A stretch of DNA of 64,000 nucleotides from Acarospora socialis (GCA_025617375.2 JAMYGW020000017.1:1-64000); one strand, 5' to 3'. Positions 35,124-47,870 are shown, counted from the first letter of the stretch. Made by a program: numbers and translations. The notes: generated by a model from the letters alone, not told the origin.

Positions 35124-35612
35124 ATGGCTGCCGTCACAGGAATTCTGTCCACTGCTGGATGCCCCTTCTCAAGCCATCATCTTATCAAAATCACTCTCTT
35201 TTACCTGCTAAAGCTGGTCAATCTATTCACACAATCAACACCCAGACCCAGAAAGTGTCACCGTTTGATGGGCCAGATCAGCTACGCAACCATTGCAGCC
35301 AATCTAAGTCTGCGGCGCCGGCCACTTTTGCCCATTCTAGAGCTAAAGGTACGTTGAGAATGCACACCGCATATAGATATTTTCTAACTCATCTATCTCA
35401 AACTAGATCACAATTGCGCTTCTATCTACAGTAACAACAAATTAGGTGATGAATACCTCCCAACTGTCAAGATCCTCCAGACTCCCTTCCCTACAAAAGC
35501 CTTGACAAAGCCTTTAAAACCTGAGCGCAACCATCAGTACCTCGACAAGCCAGCTTCTGAAGCGACTAGTATACAGATTGACCACACAAGGCCAGGGTTG
35601 GGTGATTATTAG
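35124..35612 (+). pseudogene. Two-exon gene remnant with a frame change
   Basis: Exon 1 runs from the ATG at 35124 to 35348 (75 codons: MAAVTGILSTAGCPFSSHHL onward to LPILELK). A good intron follows, 35349-35406: donor GTACGT, branch-like TTCTAAC, acceptor CTAG. Exon 2 reads ITIALLSTVTTN and meets a stop at 35443. One frame over, a coherent sequence continues from 35445 (GDEYLPTVKILQTPFPTKAL and on to PGLGDY, stop at 35610). A one-base length change is the simplest reading, by decay or sequencing error. The protein has no domain I can name. It lies just upstream of the Myb-type gene and may be part of a recurring gene set. Confidence 0.45.
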
Positions 35613-35673
35613 GGTAGAAGTCATGGGCGTATCAGCTCTCTATTGTAGCAAGCAGTCTGCTAATGACCCACAG

Positions 35674-37224
35674 ACCAACCAGTAATTATCGAAGATGACA
35701 AATCAGATAATACAGATGCTGAGGCCGAGACTATTACTAGTGCCAACGCTGAATTTGGCAGTCCTGAACGAGATACAAGTCCATGCAGAACCAGTTCAAC
35801 CCAAGATCCTATCTTTGAGTCGAGCACGCCAGTTGATACGTCCGGTCCTAATATATTGTATGATGTTGAGAATGATCACTACATTGACAAAGAGGAATTC
35901 CTGTCAAGTCTGGGGCTGAGGAAGCAGGAAGGCTTGACTCCTCTGACTCCGGCCCAACATCATCATTGCTCTCTTCGCCAATCCTCTAAGCCATCACTAG
36001 ATCAGATTGACTGTCATAATGCCAGTGGAATCACTCAACAAATGTCAGAACAGCCCACAACTCAATCTCCCCTTGAGCCTTTACGCAAGGGCAGTGATGG
36101 ATGGAGTGTAGATGCACTTACTGAACTTGAAAAGGAAGTGGAACTGGCTTTGGAGGACCAAGAGAAGTCATCGTCGACCAGCTCACCCAACTCCGAACAC
36201 CCACCTCATAGCATTGAGCCGTCGCACAACAAGATCAATCACAGAAGTCAGAGCAAAATCAGTTGCAGAAGACCGGAAGAGCGACGAGGTGACTCTCGAC
36301 TTGATACCCCAGATGTGGGTGAGGAGGAGCGGCTGCAGCAAGAGGTGGAGGCAGTAGCGGACGTGGACACACTACAGGCGAAGTGGCAGCAGGAGAAAGA
36401 GATGGCGGGAGTGTTAGAGGGGATGGAGATACAAGGATTGCAGCAGCAGCAAATGAGGAGGATGGGTTGGTGGGGGAGGAGGAAGAACTCGATGAGCTGG
36501 CTATGGAAGAGCCGGAGGAGAGGGAGGAAGAGGATGACATGGACAATCCCGAGGACAAGGATTACAGTCGTGACACCGGGGACGAGGGCGATGAGGACGA
36601 TGAGGTTTTACGACCTGCAAAACGACAGAGGCTGTCTTCACGGCGTATCGACAAGGTTCTGGAGGCGGCTCGGTGTCAGACGGCCTCGCCGTCTTTCATC
36701 ACCTTTATCTGTGCAAGTCGAGACAGACGATGTACAGTCTCAGACACAGTGGTCGACTTTCATAGTTAACAAGCAACACGACACTCAACAACCTTCTCAA
36801 AACTCCTCCGCCACAGGAGAGTCGGTACCAACTGCTGAATACCAGGAGTGGCCCGTCCATGGCTTCTTCAAACGGATCAGGATCGGGAAGGAGACAATAT
36901 TCAATCTGGATTTTCATCTAACCCATCTCCCGGAGGACCTCGAACTATCGGTTGCCCCCGAGGCGTTGGACAGTAGCTATATTGAAACATCAGCACACAG
37001 TTCTGTCGCGCATTCCAAGACTTGCCGTTGTCGCGTCTTGGCATCCAACCAAGCGTGCTCAATGGACATCAAAAGAGGATGCGATTTTAGTCAGGATGAA
37101 GAAGGAGGATAACTGTTCGTGTGAAGAGATTTCTGCCGCCCTGCCCTCCCGGAGTCCGGTGGCGATTCAAGTACGGTACTCCACTAAGTTCAAGAGTGGT
37201 ACCTCTAGATCGAGGAAACATTAA
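35674..37224 (+). pseudogene. Myb/SANT-domain protein gene, frame broken
   Basis: The first part is open from 35674, after a plausible acceptor (CTAATGACCCACAG), and contains YDVENDHYIDKEEFLSSLGL. An acidic block with a nuclear-signal-like RPAKRQRLS is read in another frame (36383-36769). The conserved EYQEWPVHGFFKRIRIGKET block near 36835 returns to the first frame. The DNA-binding domain is in the third frame, in 37044-37206: WTSKEDAILVRMKKE, then EISAALPSRSPVAIQVRYST. That is a SANT/Myb helix set of the kind seen in many Eurotiomycete proteins. The order of parts is right but at least three frame changes are needed without clear introns. It is therefore probably a dead copy, or the assembly contains small errors. 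Confidence 0.55.
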
Positions 37225-37547
37225 CGGTCATAGGAGTTTTAGACACAGAAATTGTATCTTTTCCAGATTGATAGAATATAATTCGTTTTCGAATTCGATC
37301 AACACCGTCCGCGGATCAAGAGGTGATCATCTTGTACAATGTGTCTCGCTAGTAGGGTTCCTCTCTGGAAGGCAACGGCACAACCCCGCCTCGAAGCCCG
37401 ATGCCGAGCTCAAACGAGGGAATCAACATACAAATCCTGGGTCAATTGCGATGTGTTATTTGCCTTTAGGTGTTTGCCCCTTCGAGTTTGGCGGGTCTTC
37501 CCTTCCGGAAACGGCGGCTCGCCGCTCCGACCTCCGACCCCTCGACA

Positions 37548-37554
37548 TATAAAG
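37548..37554 (+). promoter_or_regulatory. TATA-box-like element followed by CT-rich tract
   Basis: TATAAAG lies in GC-rich sequence. A pyrimidine-rich stretch (37555-37625) and an ATG at 37642 follow. This is the layout of many strongly expressed fungal promoters. There is no proof of use. Confidence 0.3.
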
Positions 37555-37641
37555 GGCCTTCGACCTCTGCTGTTTTTGCGTCCGCCTCCATCCTCGCTTT
37601 TCTCCCCCCTTCACCCCTCGATTTCCTGCGGCCCCCAATTT

Positions 37642-37770
37642 ATGCGCCGTCTTTCGACGGCTCGTTCCAGGAAAACCTTACGTGCAGCCGCTAACTCCAT
37701 CTCAACGTCCAATCCCAACGTTCAGCTCGGCATGGGTTGCGCTGTCACCGTCGGCGATCTGTATAAATGA
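37642..37770 (+). CDS. Possible 42-residue ORF after a TATA-like element
   Basis: It starts at the first ATG after the CT-rich tract and reads MRRLSTARSRKTLRAAANSI, ending GDLYK. Basic and without a known domain. It could be the first exon of something longer, since the sequence after it loses coding character, or chance. Confidence 0.2.
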   Translation: MRRLSTARSRKTLRAAANSISTSNPNVQLGMGCAVTVGDLYK

Positions 37771-40700
37771 AAGTACCATTATCCGCTAGATAGAGGCAAC
37801 ATCCATGGCGAACCATTACAACTAGAAAACACAGGTACAGATAGGAAGTTTTGTCTCTCCACATGTGATACATGGATTCTGTTGTTTTGCCACAGTCAGA
37901 GATGAAAGATCAGTTGGATCAGGGAGCTCAACTCAACAAAAGTGTGAAATAGCCCGATCTAGAAAGTCTTGTTCCGCATTAAAAATAAGTCTTGGTCACT
38001 GCATCCCACAAATTATCACTGTGGCTGCCTCCTTGAAAGCAAAGTAATGCTCTCTAGTTCAGTCTTGAACTGATATATGATCTAAAAAGAATTGCAAGAG
38101 TAGTTCTGCAAACTCATCCACCTCTGTAGTCATTATCTGCACATGTAATGCTTTCAGATATATAATAGATTTCAGCATGAGGCAAAGCAGTCTAGAAAAG
38201 CCTGTTCAATGATTTCTGACTTCTGGTGAATCTTGAGAAGAAGTTGAACATGCTTCATGACAATAGCAGATTCTGAGAAGCTATTAGTTAAGTGTTGTTG
38301 GCTAGAAGTTACAGTATGTACACATAGACATATGAGAAGTCTTCTATCTTCAATGACTTGACAGTATCTCTGCAACAATGTCAGGCAAAGACATCACAAC
38401 AATGATCAAAGACTTGAAACTCTACTGAGATAGTCAAAGCAGTAAGAGTCTGTAAGACATGATTGAAATTTATGTTTCAGAACATAGATGTCACACTAAT
38501 CAGCTCAGTTATGCATGGTCCAGTGGCACCTGTCTTGTTGGGTGCATAACTTGCTTGATGAAGTGCTTTGAGTTCATCATAGTAGTATGTGATGAATTCT
38601 TGATGAAACATAAGACTATTCTTGCATGTCAGTCTTCAAACTTATGAAAGATCAAGTGCTCACTCACTATGAATCATGAGTGAAAAGATATACCAAGAGA
38701 TGGCATGAGTCAGCTCCTTTTGAAGATTGATGTTGAAGTGTAATGATGGTAGAAGACAGATTTGATGAATCATGCTGTCTTCATTTGTAGAACAGAATTG
38801 AATGAGAATGTTGTCTGTACAGATGTTCTTGGTGTGTTGATGAAAAGATATGAACAAGAAAAGTTTCACAATCTCAATTAGTAGCTGTGCTTTTGAGTAT
38901 TATAGATTTTAAACAAGAGCTCATTGATCTAACATAGAGTTCTGTGAGATAAGCATTGATACTAAAATGACATGTCATCACAGTTCTGATGTCAAAGTCT
39001 AGACTAGAAGATTTAGAAATGCATTGATTCACAACTGCAGATGGACAATGAACATGCATCAATCTCTCTCAGATTATATCAATGGTCTGATCAGACCTGA
39101 AAGAAGAATGATAAGCATTTTCACTCAGAGTTTGGAGCAGTAGTCAATTCTGTCTGTTTGTGACCACATATGGTGTTCATTCAATAAAACTTTGAGCTTG
39201 AACAACAGCAAAGTCAACATCAGAAAATATAAAACTTTCAGACTCTCTCACAGCATTCTTGTGATCTGTTAAGCCTTCAGAAAGAGCCCATTTGCATATT
39301 ATTGAGTACTGATCAAAGTACACATCTATATGTGTGATTACATGAAAGTTATGTACAGGTGTGAGCACTTCAGATATGTCATCAAGGCTTGGTATGAAAT
39401 CTATGCAGAGACACAAAAGTGGTGTTGAGTTAACGTGATAGAAATGTAAGCATACCTTGCCCTTGCCAATACCTTATTCAGATAAGGTCATCGAGGATTG
39501 TGGTCTGTTTTGACCTTTCACTCCATTAGTGCTACTTGATAATGGTAGAACACTGACACTTAACATCAGGGACGTGCAAATATGCAGTGGAAAGAAAGTC
39601 ATTCAAATGACAAAAGCTGAATGCAGTCCTTCAAACGCAGAAATAGTAGCCCATACTCCCAAAAGAGAAAAGTGAGAGAGATGCATTAGAGAACTGAGAA
39701 AGGTGTCGAAGCAGATACAGATCAAGTTCAGAATTGAAAGATGATGTATTATTTTTCATGCATGGCACCAATTCTATATGGGCTCAAGAGGTTGAAGCTA
39801 GGTAGTAATTAATGATTGGTAGGCCTTGACCGTTATACAAGAGCTGTGAAAGAAGCCGATGACTTAGGCTCCTTATTCAGTTATGCTGGCACTTCACAAT
39901 TAGGTTACTTTCAATGGAGTCCACATTAGCCTTGAATGGAGCTTTAGTTTAGCTTTGAATGGAACTCAGTTTAGGTTGTGTCCACCATGTGCTTTGGATG
40001 ACGGAGGTATTTGGTACGAAGGCTATTTGCAAATTTGTTCACCACCTCAAGACTTTGCTCTTCAAGACAGTAACAATAACAAGAACCCAAAATATCACCT
40101 AACTGAGCTCAGATTTGTGCTTTCCTACTGCTTGTAAATCAGAATGAAGATTTTAGAAGTCATAGTCCTTATGTTGACACAAGTAGCTCTGAGTGAAAAG
40201 TCCTTCAGTGGGTAGGGTAAAAGTCTGGGGTTGGCGAACAAATTTGCAAATAGTCTTCATACACATAGAGATTGTCTCATACAACATTGTTTACACCCAG
40301 CAACTACCTGGTTACTGATCTGTTCCAACAATTGTCTGCTGTCACCTTTCTCATCTTTATCTTGTTCAGTTAGAATCATGATCACACAATCAGCTTCTGT
40401 AAAGCTGAGTTTTCAAAATATATCTTGATGAGATCAGAAGCCTCATGATTCATCTTTTGATGTCAATCTTTCTGATATACTTCAGCTCAGAGTTACTTGA
40501 CTCATCACTGAAGAGCACATGATGTGTAGTTTTGATATTGATTGAGAACAGACAAGCATGAGATTTTCTTTCTGCAAGCCTTTCTGCTGCAGCAGCATTA
40601 ATCTTACTATTGATTTGACATGACAGACCTGTGTTTCTTATGATAGACTGACTGACCATCTCTGTTTGATCTTTTTAACTCATCTTAGAGTCAATTGATT

Positions 40701-41465
40701 GCAGCATGTATCACAGTAAATCCATGAGTTTTGATATCAGCTTACAAGTTGCTTCAATGTTGATGATGCTCTTGTTCTTCTCTGCACCAACTATTGTCAA
40801 TTTAAATGTCTTGATATAAATTTCTTCTTTTTATGTGAATAACAATTTATGCTTGTAGCAAAGCAAGCAATCTCATTGTCAGTGAACAGATCTCAGACAA
40901 GAGTCATTTTACCTTGTGTAATAGCTAAAGAACTGAACATGTTATGATCATGTAAAGATCAACATTGCATGCATTGTAGACTGCACAATGAAAATTCAGA
41001 CCTGATGTGTCAACAGTATATGACATTTCATCAGAAGTTCAGACTATCAGTAAAACAAGATTCAAAGTTTCTGTTCAACATCTTCAAGACTTTAAATTAT
41101 CTTCAAATCTTCAATCAGAATTGATTTCATAAGAGTTACACATTGGTCTGTCTTCAACTCACCACATCTCATTATGAATTCTTCACTATGTCACAACAGC
41201 TTTCTATGAAGTTCATCAGTGCATCTACAGACTCTTTATTCTTTTTTTGTGTTTCAGTTCATCAAATCAAATGTGCAGTGTTCTGCAATTCTTGAGCACT
41301 TACTGTCATGAGTACAAGCACAGATGACAGAAAACTTTTCTTCTTTCTCAAGTTCTTCATAAAGTCAAAGTAGCACTTGAACAGTGATTCAATCATTATT
41401 AATAATGACTGCATATCAGTTGTTCACTTGATGAGAATCATTTGATCTGAGTCAGCATTGTCAAT
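37771..41465. other. Intermediate-composition sequence, no gene recognised
   Basis: CpG is largely lost but CC and GG are partly kept, which suggests milder decay than in the retrotransposons. Only short frames occur. A small imperfect repeat at 39928-39978 (TTGAATGGA...TTTAG twice) and an inverted repeat at 40014-40264 were seen. Confidence 0.4.
40014..40264. repeat. Inverted repeat of about 45 bp arms (possible MITE)
   Basis: Left arm 40014-40058 and right arm 40220-40264 are reverse complements with a few mismatches. They share CTATTTGCAAATTTGTTC and end GTACGAAG/GTATGAAG. The interior is about 160 bp and non-coding. No clear target duplication, so the class is open. Confidence 0.45.
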
Positions 41466-41600
41466 AAAGATTAGGGTGGTCATTGGGCCAGGTTGAGCTC
41501 AGATTTTGAAACTCAACTCAACTCATCAAACTCAACTTTGCAACCTGACCCAACCCTGAGCAGAACCAAGTTTAAGATAGAGTTGAGTCAAGTTTTTCTT
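41466..41600. other. hAT-like terminus with subterminal repeats
   Basis: TTAGGGTGGTCATTGGGCCA near 41471 resembles hAT terminal sequences (TAGGGTGG...CGGGCC). It is followed by repeated CAACTCAACT and CCTGACCCAACCC motifs, as in hAT subterminal regions. Its partner end was not found, and linking it to the hAT relic at 45.2 kb is a guess. Confidence 0.3.
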
Positions 41601-44600
41601 GACAGCTCAAACTAGATTAAAATTAAATAGCACATGATAACTAAGCAGAGTTTAGTTGATAGATATTACTAACACAAAACTATTTGATGATAGTTTCACA
41701 AAGCACTTTTTGTTTGACTATATGTTTGCAGCATGCTTTGTGAACATTATATGTGAACATTATAAGCTATTCATTACATCACATATCTAATATAGAGCTA
41801 GAGTACATTAACTAATAAGAAGTTCATTTTCTTAGTAGAGCTGAAAAGTATCAAATATCATCTTTGTCTTTCACAACTCTGCTGTCATAATCAGATTCTC
41901 TTTCTTATGTAACTTTGCAACTATATAACATATAAGTCATAGAAGAGAGATTTTGATATGTGAGAATTTATACTTTCAAAATAAGTACAAAAAAATACTT
42001 CTTTTGTCTTCTGCAGACTTGTGATTGCTGATTGATATCACTTTAAATTCTAATTATACTGAGTGATTATCTCTCTGATCAGAAGAGAGAATGCTGTTTA
42101 ATTGATTTTGAAAAAATACAGCTCTTATCAACATTATCATTACTGTATAGTAGAATCTTGTCAGAGAGCATTAAAATTGTGCATTATATAATATGATTGT
42201 AGAAACTATGTAACTCACTAGACTCTTTTTTCATAGCAATTGATTTAAATGAAGAAGAATTATCAAGAATTCAGTCATCTTCTTGAAAGATGTTATATTT
42301 GACTGCAGCTTCTTTGCTCTCTAGTTATGATGTCATCTCTGTATTATATATTTTCATCTTTTTTTCAAAGACAGTTTTCATCAAAGATTTCTTCTTAATT
42401 TCTTCAGTCATCTCTGTTGTCAACTTGACTTTCTTTTTTGACTTTAGTTTTTGTTTTGATGTCATGATGCTAAATACATAACTTGAATGTCAGTTTCTCT
42501 ATTTTTATAATGTCTATATTAGAAAATGAAATTGATACTAATGTGATTTCTTTTACTGCACTTTACAAACAGTATGTAACATGTCTTAGAATTAAGTATG
42601 TTTGTAGTTGTCTGAAATAGAATGATCATGAGATAAAATTTCTAAATAATTGCATAGTTTGTTTTGAAGTTATCTACAGATTCACTTACAACAAACAACA
42701 ACATTCATGTAAATAAACTGTACTATGAGTGCTTAGTGACAAAGTATGCAGTCAAGATTAAAGAGAAGATTGTGACTCAAAAATATGCAGAGAGTGAACA
42801 TGATGAGTATTAATCTACTGTTTTAGTTTTACACAATTTTTAACTTAATATGTAATGATCTTTCTCATGAATCAGAATGCAATAACTCAGCAAAAGAAGA
42901 AAAATAACACTGTCAAACACAATAACTTCATCATACAAGCTGAAGAAATTCAAACTCTACATAAGCTTCTTGAAGCAAAGAGTTCTTCTGCAGTTTTTAA
43001 TGAAAAAATATATCTTATCTGTTTGAATTTTAAACTGTGCTGATGTGATTAAATTGCAAAAATTCATCAAAATATTCGAGACTGCTGAACAGAATTTTTA
43101 TGTACAGTAATTAAGCATCAAAAATGAATCATTTAGTTTCACAGCTATGAAAAGCTTACTGCTGTGAAAGATGAGAACTCAGATTTTGTCATGCAAATTT
43201 TCAATAATATTGTACTTGATTCAAAACACATAACAGATAACAAAGTTCATCAGTATGTATTTTATGTTTAATGCTCATTTATAATGCTCTTCAAGACAGT
43301 AATTGATGCTGTTTTGTTTTCTAAATATCAGCTATTAATGATTTTCAATGCATCTGCAGATGAAAATGCAGAAGTGAAAGTAGTGTTGAGTGAGAATGAG
43401 AAAATAACTACAGTAGTTGTTTCTGAGTAAATTGTGCTAAATGAGAATATTGATGATGAATGCATCTTTCTCAAGTTCAGCAAAATTGCACTAGCAAACA
43501 TCAAGAAAACAGTCTTAAAAGAAAACAAGATATATTAATTCTGTGCTATTTTAGTATCAGAACTCTCATTAAATAATAAATTTCACAGACTGCATCTTTG
43601 AAGTCAAAAAGTCAGAAAATTGATGTACACAATGATCAGATATGTTTATATCACTCAATTATAATGCTTTTACAATCATCTATCAAGTTCTTGCTAATTC
43701 AATATATTTGTAGATTAAGACAAAATTTAAAATTCAATCATCAATAAAGCAGACTCTGTCTGTTGCAGATGATGTTGATGAAAAGATAAAAGTTTTAAAA
43801 ATGAAAGAAAATATACAGAATAATGATGAGAAAAAAAAGAAAAAAGATCATCATCATCATGATAATGATGAGAATAGTGAAGATGTGAAACTAAACTGAA
43901 CTATAATGTTCTAAGTGAAGATCAAAAATCTTTAATATCATTGTTGTTGATGTGTAAGCAAGTTTAAGTCTAATACTTTACTCAAAGTCACTTTCATAAG
44001 TGTATTTTTTTTCTTTATATATACAATACTGTTGATTCAGAATGTAATTGTTGTTTATTATAAACAACTCAACATCAATGAACTTCTAAGAATTGCAGAG
44101 TATGAAAGTATATCTATATACATGTGTATGATTTAGTCTGTCAAACATGAAAAGTATGAAGTCATGAATTAATCTAAAGAATGCAGCAACAATGAGAGTT
44201 GTAATCAGACTGTGATAAAGAGACAAAATTATTAAGATAGTAAATATAGAAATGAGATCACTGTGAATTTATGAAAACATTGTGCATGTATTCTGTCTAA
44301 AATTCACAACAATTTCATGATGTGCTCAATAACAAGACTCTCTGTTTATAATGTCACTTCATGCTTTAGAAGAATGTGAAACAAGAGTTTACTAAGATCA
44401 ATGTCACTTAGATCTATAAACATCAACATTATCTTCAGATGAAAATGAATGTATTTTTCTTGACTTTGAAGAATCACTGATGTGACTGATATGTGAAAGA
44501 TCAAGTGTCTCATGTGATCTCAATATTAAAGTAATGATGATCTTAAAGTGCAGTGTTTGTGCTTTTGTCTGTAAGAATGATATCTTTGACAGTTGTTTGC

Positions 44601-45180
44601 TTCATTTATAAAGAAGATTTCTGTCTCTTGACTGACATGATGTTGTATTTGAGACTGTGTATATAATGACAGTAAAGATACTTTAAATAAAGTTGTTGAA
44701 GCTGATGTTTTGAACAATGAAACTGATAATAGTAAAGTCATTAAAGATGAAGCTAATAATTGAGACATCAATTGCTGCAGATAACATATTCAGTGAAAAA
44801 GCTCTGTGCTTTTCTTCTGAACTGATGTTTATTGACTTATGACTATAGTTGTTGTTGAAGATTGTGTGTCTTGATGTTGCATGATTTGTGATATTTATAA
44901 CACTCAGATATATTACTTCAATGTTTAAATTTTGATTTTAATCACTGTTGTAAAGTCTAGAGTTAATGTTTTTATCTTGATCACTGTTGAAAAGTTTGAA
45001 GTTGTTGTTGTTCTTTTGATCACTATCATTATAAAGATCATCATCAGTGAAAAATTGATCTGATAGAAGCTCTGTACAAGATTTGATTGTTTTTTAATTT
45101 AGTTCATCTGCTGAAGATTCTTCTTCATCACTGTTGATAATTATTGTTAATGCAGATCTTTTCTTAAGATCTTTTATCAA
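41601..45180. other. AT-rich decayed sequence, no element identified
   Basis: Plus-strand fragments look protein-like but unassigned: 42855-43043, 43130-43430 (SYEKLTAVKDENSDFVMQ), and a His-rich stretch at 43846-43870. They are depleted in CC, GG and CG like the retrotransposons, so this is probably another dead element. Confidence 0.35.
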
Positions 45181-45184
45181 TTCT

Positions 45185-45800
45185 GTTACAAATGTAAACA
45201 TGTTATGATATTTAATCAGCATGATTTTCTTGATGATTTCTGAATTTAGTTGATTTCAATGATATGTGATGACATCTCAAATCATGTTGAATAAACATTC
45301 AATATCAACATCTGCTGCAGAAATCACAAGTATATTCTTTGCAAATTGAATTATCACTGATTTCAACTTCTTCATCAGCTTTCAGTACTTAAGAATTGAA
45401 ATATTCACATCAGATACTGAAGACTTTTGTAAATAATCTGCAAGTTTTCTTTTCACAGATGTATCTTGATGCTTTTTTATGTTCTTTATATGACTCATTA
45501 TAGCTATTGTTATCTTTTCTTTGAGATCAAATATGATCAAATCTTAATCTGATAACTCATTTTTCAGATGCTGATAGTTAATGCTGTAGTATTTTTGAAA
45601 CTTAAATTTATAAATAAGTACTGCATTTTACTGAAACTCAATGATAAAATTTATTTCTATGTTAGATACTTTTTATCAATAACTTTAAAGACTTTTTCAA
45701 GTTCTTTATACTTGCTGAAGTCATTAAAAATGGATTTTTGTCAGTTAGCTATTTTTGATAAATTTTTCAAAAATTTATACAGTTTGAAATTAACTTAATC
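45185..45800 (-). pseudogene. hAT transposase C-terminal relic
   Basis: Read on the minus strand, 45230-45420 gives NISILKY, then IIQFAKNILVISAADVDIEC, then LFNMI and NQLNSEIIKKIMLIK. This follows the hAT dimerisation domain, in which a leucine/tryptophan start is followed by a conserved A-I-L-x-I-x-A motif and an E-x-x-F signature. Upstream (to about 45800) it has a KFKFQKYYS piece like the segment preceding that domain. Several stops interrupt it and the catalytic core further right is not recognisable, so it is a dead DNA transposon. Confidence 0.55.
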
Positions 45801-46254
45801 AAAGATTAGATTCTTATAATATGTCATAAAAACAATGTTTTTTTCTACTTAATTCAAAACTTAATTTAATTGAATTTAATATATAAGTTAAGTTTAATTA
45901 ATAAGATTCACAGCTATTCACACTCTTTGTTAAAGATATTTAGCATCTGTATCTTAAATATATTATTTGATATCTTTATCATCTAAGTTTGTTGTGCTGT
46001 TTGTATCTGCAATGATATTGATAAGAGTGATGTGTTCTGTATTGATTTTGAACTAGTAATGAGATAAAGATATTTTTCTATATATTAGACATTGTTATGT
46101 TATATTTTAATTATAGTACAAGTGTTATATTTTAAATTTGAGATTTATTGAGTATATGTTTATTTATATAAATTGATGTGTATGATATGATTAATAAATT
46201 AGTAGATAATAATATTTTATTAATAAGATAAGTAGAATATAATTGTTTATATAA

Positions 46255-46491
46255 AAGAAATAATTCTTCTATATAGTGAGTCTGCTTAATGATTTTATCA
46301 TTGAAGCTCTTTAAATTACCTTGTCATGTATACATTGAGTTAGCTCATCATGCAGATATTAAGTTAACCTATTATGCTTGATGTAAAGTATGATAAGATG
46401 TCATATAATTGCTGTTTAGTAGTTTTTTTTTCTGTATGCTCAGTCAGTGTACTTGTTAGTCTGTCTTAAGTTTCTCTGAATTTGATCATAA
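46255..46491 (-). repeat. Degraded LTR of the G1 gypsy family (3' part)
   Basis: It shares TTAAGTTTCTCTGAATTTGA and the ending GATCATAACA with 14101-14438, and an inner block with 13064-13400. The left border is not clear. Confidence 0.55.
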
Positions 46492-46647
46492 CATATGATT
46501 GCTTACAGTATGTATCATGACTTGATACTAAACTCTTGTATGAACAATTTTATATGAATCAACTTTATCATTTCCTTAACAACTCTCTTTACATTCTTTG
46601 TTCAAACTCTAGCTGCTTATACTATCCTTTAGTTTTGAGTAGAAGAC

Positions 46648-46998
46648 TGTAACGTCCTAACCTGAGATTCCTCGGGTATGTAGGGCTAAGGGTTTGTGCT
46701 TATTGATATAACGGCTGGTCTGGAACGGTTCTGGACTTTAACTCTTAGATGGTTACTTAAGTTGAACACGATCGTTTCCATAAGGGAAACGACCCTACTA
46801 TATAGATCTCCTGCTCGCCGGCCTCGCCGTCGAGCCTGTCGAGCTGGCTCGCCCATGCAACCCGTCGAGCTGCCTCGCTGCGCTCGCCGTCGAGCATGTC
46901 GAGCTGTCACGTGACTGCTGCCTAGATATCCCCTGGATATACGCCCTTCACGCGTACGCACCAGTCCACCTCAAGCCCCTCTTGGCTTGGTCGTAACA
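46648..46998 (-). repeat. Solo LTR, G1 gypsy family, unmutated form
   Basis: 351 bp, TGTAACGTCC to GTCGTAACA, GC-rich and with intact CpG. Perfect AAGAC duplication at 46643-46647 and 46999-47003. It keeps the block TATGGAAAC/GTTTCCATA shared by all family members, so it inserted after, or escaped, the mutation wave. Confidence 0.88.
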
Positions 46999-47183
46999 AA
47001 GACTTTGATATATTATAAAGATCTTACTCTCACTGTAGCACATGTCTTATGATGTGTTACAGTCATATCAGTACAGATATAAGCAAAACTGACAAGTACA
47101 TCAAGAAAGCATACAGCAGTTAAGCTGTCAAGAAAAGTCATGTAACATCTTAACAACTCAATACAATCAGTAATTGAGTCAAC

Positions 47184-47504
47184 TGTTACGGCCAACCCAG
47201 AAGGGGTTAGACGGACAGGATATGGTGACTCCATGTATGCGGGCAGACGGGACAGGGAGGCACAGCTCGACAGTCACGTGTTGTTGAGCTCGACGGGACG
47301 ACACCGTCGAACCGTCGCACTCGAAGCTCGGGGAGCTTCAAGCCTATAGTATATAGTAGGATCGTTTCCCTTATGGAAACAATCATGTTCAACTTAAGTA
47401 ACAATCTAAGGCTTAACACCAGAACCGTTCCAGACCAGCTCTTATATCAACAAGCACAAACCCTTAGCCCTAATACGAGAGGAATCTCCTGTGAGGACGT
47501 TACA
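47184..47504 (+). repeat. Solo LTR, G1 gypsy family, unmutated, opposite orientation
   Basis: 321 bp, TGTTACGGCC to GGACGTTACA, with perfect TCAAC copies at 47179-47183 and 47505-47509. It lies only 185 bp from the previous solo LTR and points the other way. Confidence 0.88.
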
Positions 47505-47539
47505 TCAACAAATCAATTAATTAAGCAACTAACCTCAAT

Positions 47540-47700
47540 ATCTTGAAGTGTCAAGTTCTTAATATATAAACACAATCATTTTTCTTATGAAAATGATCAT
47601 GTTCAACTTCAGTTACAATCTAAAATTAGTTCTACAAGCTGCCTGAGCAACCTTTATATCTATAAGCCAAAACTCTTAGTCCTACGGAGGTGTAGCCCAC
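47540..47700 (+). repeat. Older, mutated LTR remnant of the same family
   Basis: AATCATTTTTCTTATGAAAA, GTTCAACTTCAGTTACAATC and a later CTCTTAGTCCTACGG follow the order of 47350-47480 but are C-to-T mutated. The ends are not defined. Confidence 0.5.
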
Positions 47701-47870
47701 TTGTAGTGCCACACCCACTGAATTCTGACTAAGCAGTCTGAGATCTTCATCAGCTGTAATAAATCTGGTGTGAGCAATACAACTTTTGCGATTCTACATT
47801 TATATATTTACTTTTATGAAAAATATTTATTCTCTAATGTTTCAAATAAGATAAAGTAATAAGAAAGAAT

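Noticed and set aside
43846-43870. His-rich HHHHD stretch as a metal-binding motif
   Set aside because: It is a CAT/ATG-type simple repeat in mutated AT-rich DNA, without neighbouring cysteines in frame.
41466-46200. One complete hAT element spanning the whole interval
   Set aside because: Only one terminus-like end and one C-terminal relic are seen, 3.7 kb apart, with other protein-like debris between. The evidence does not join them.
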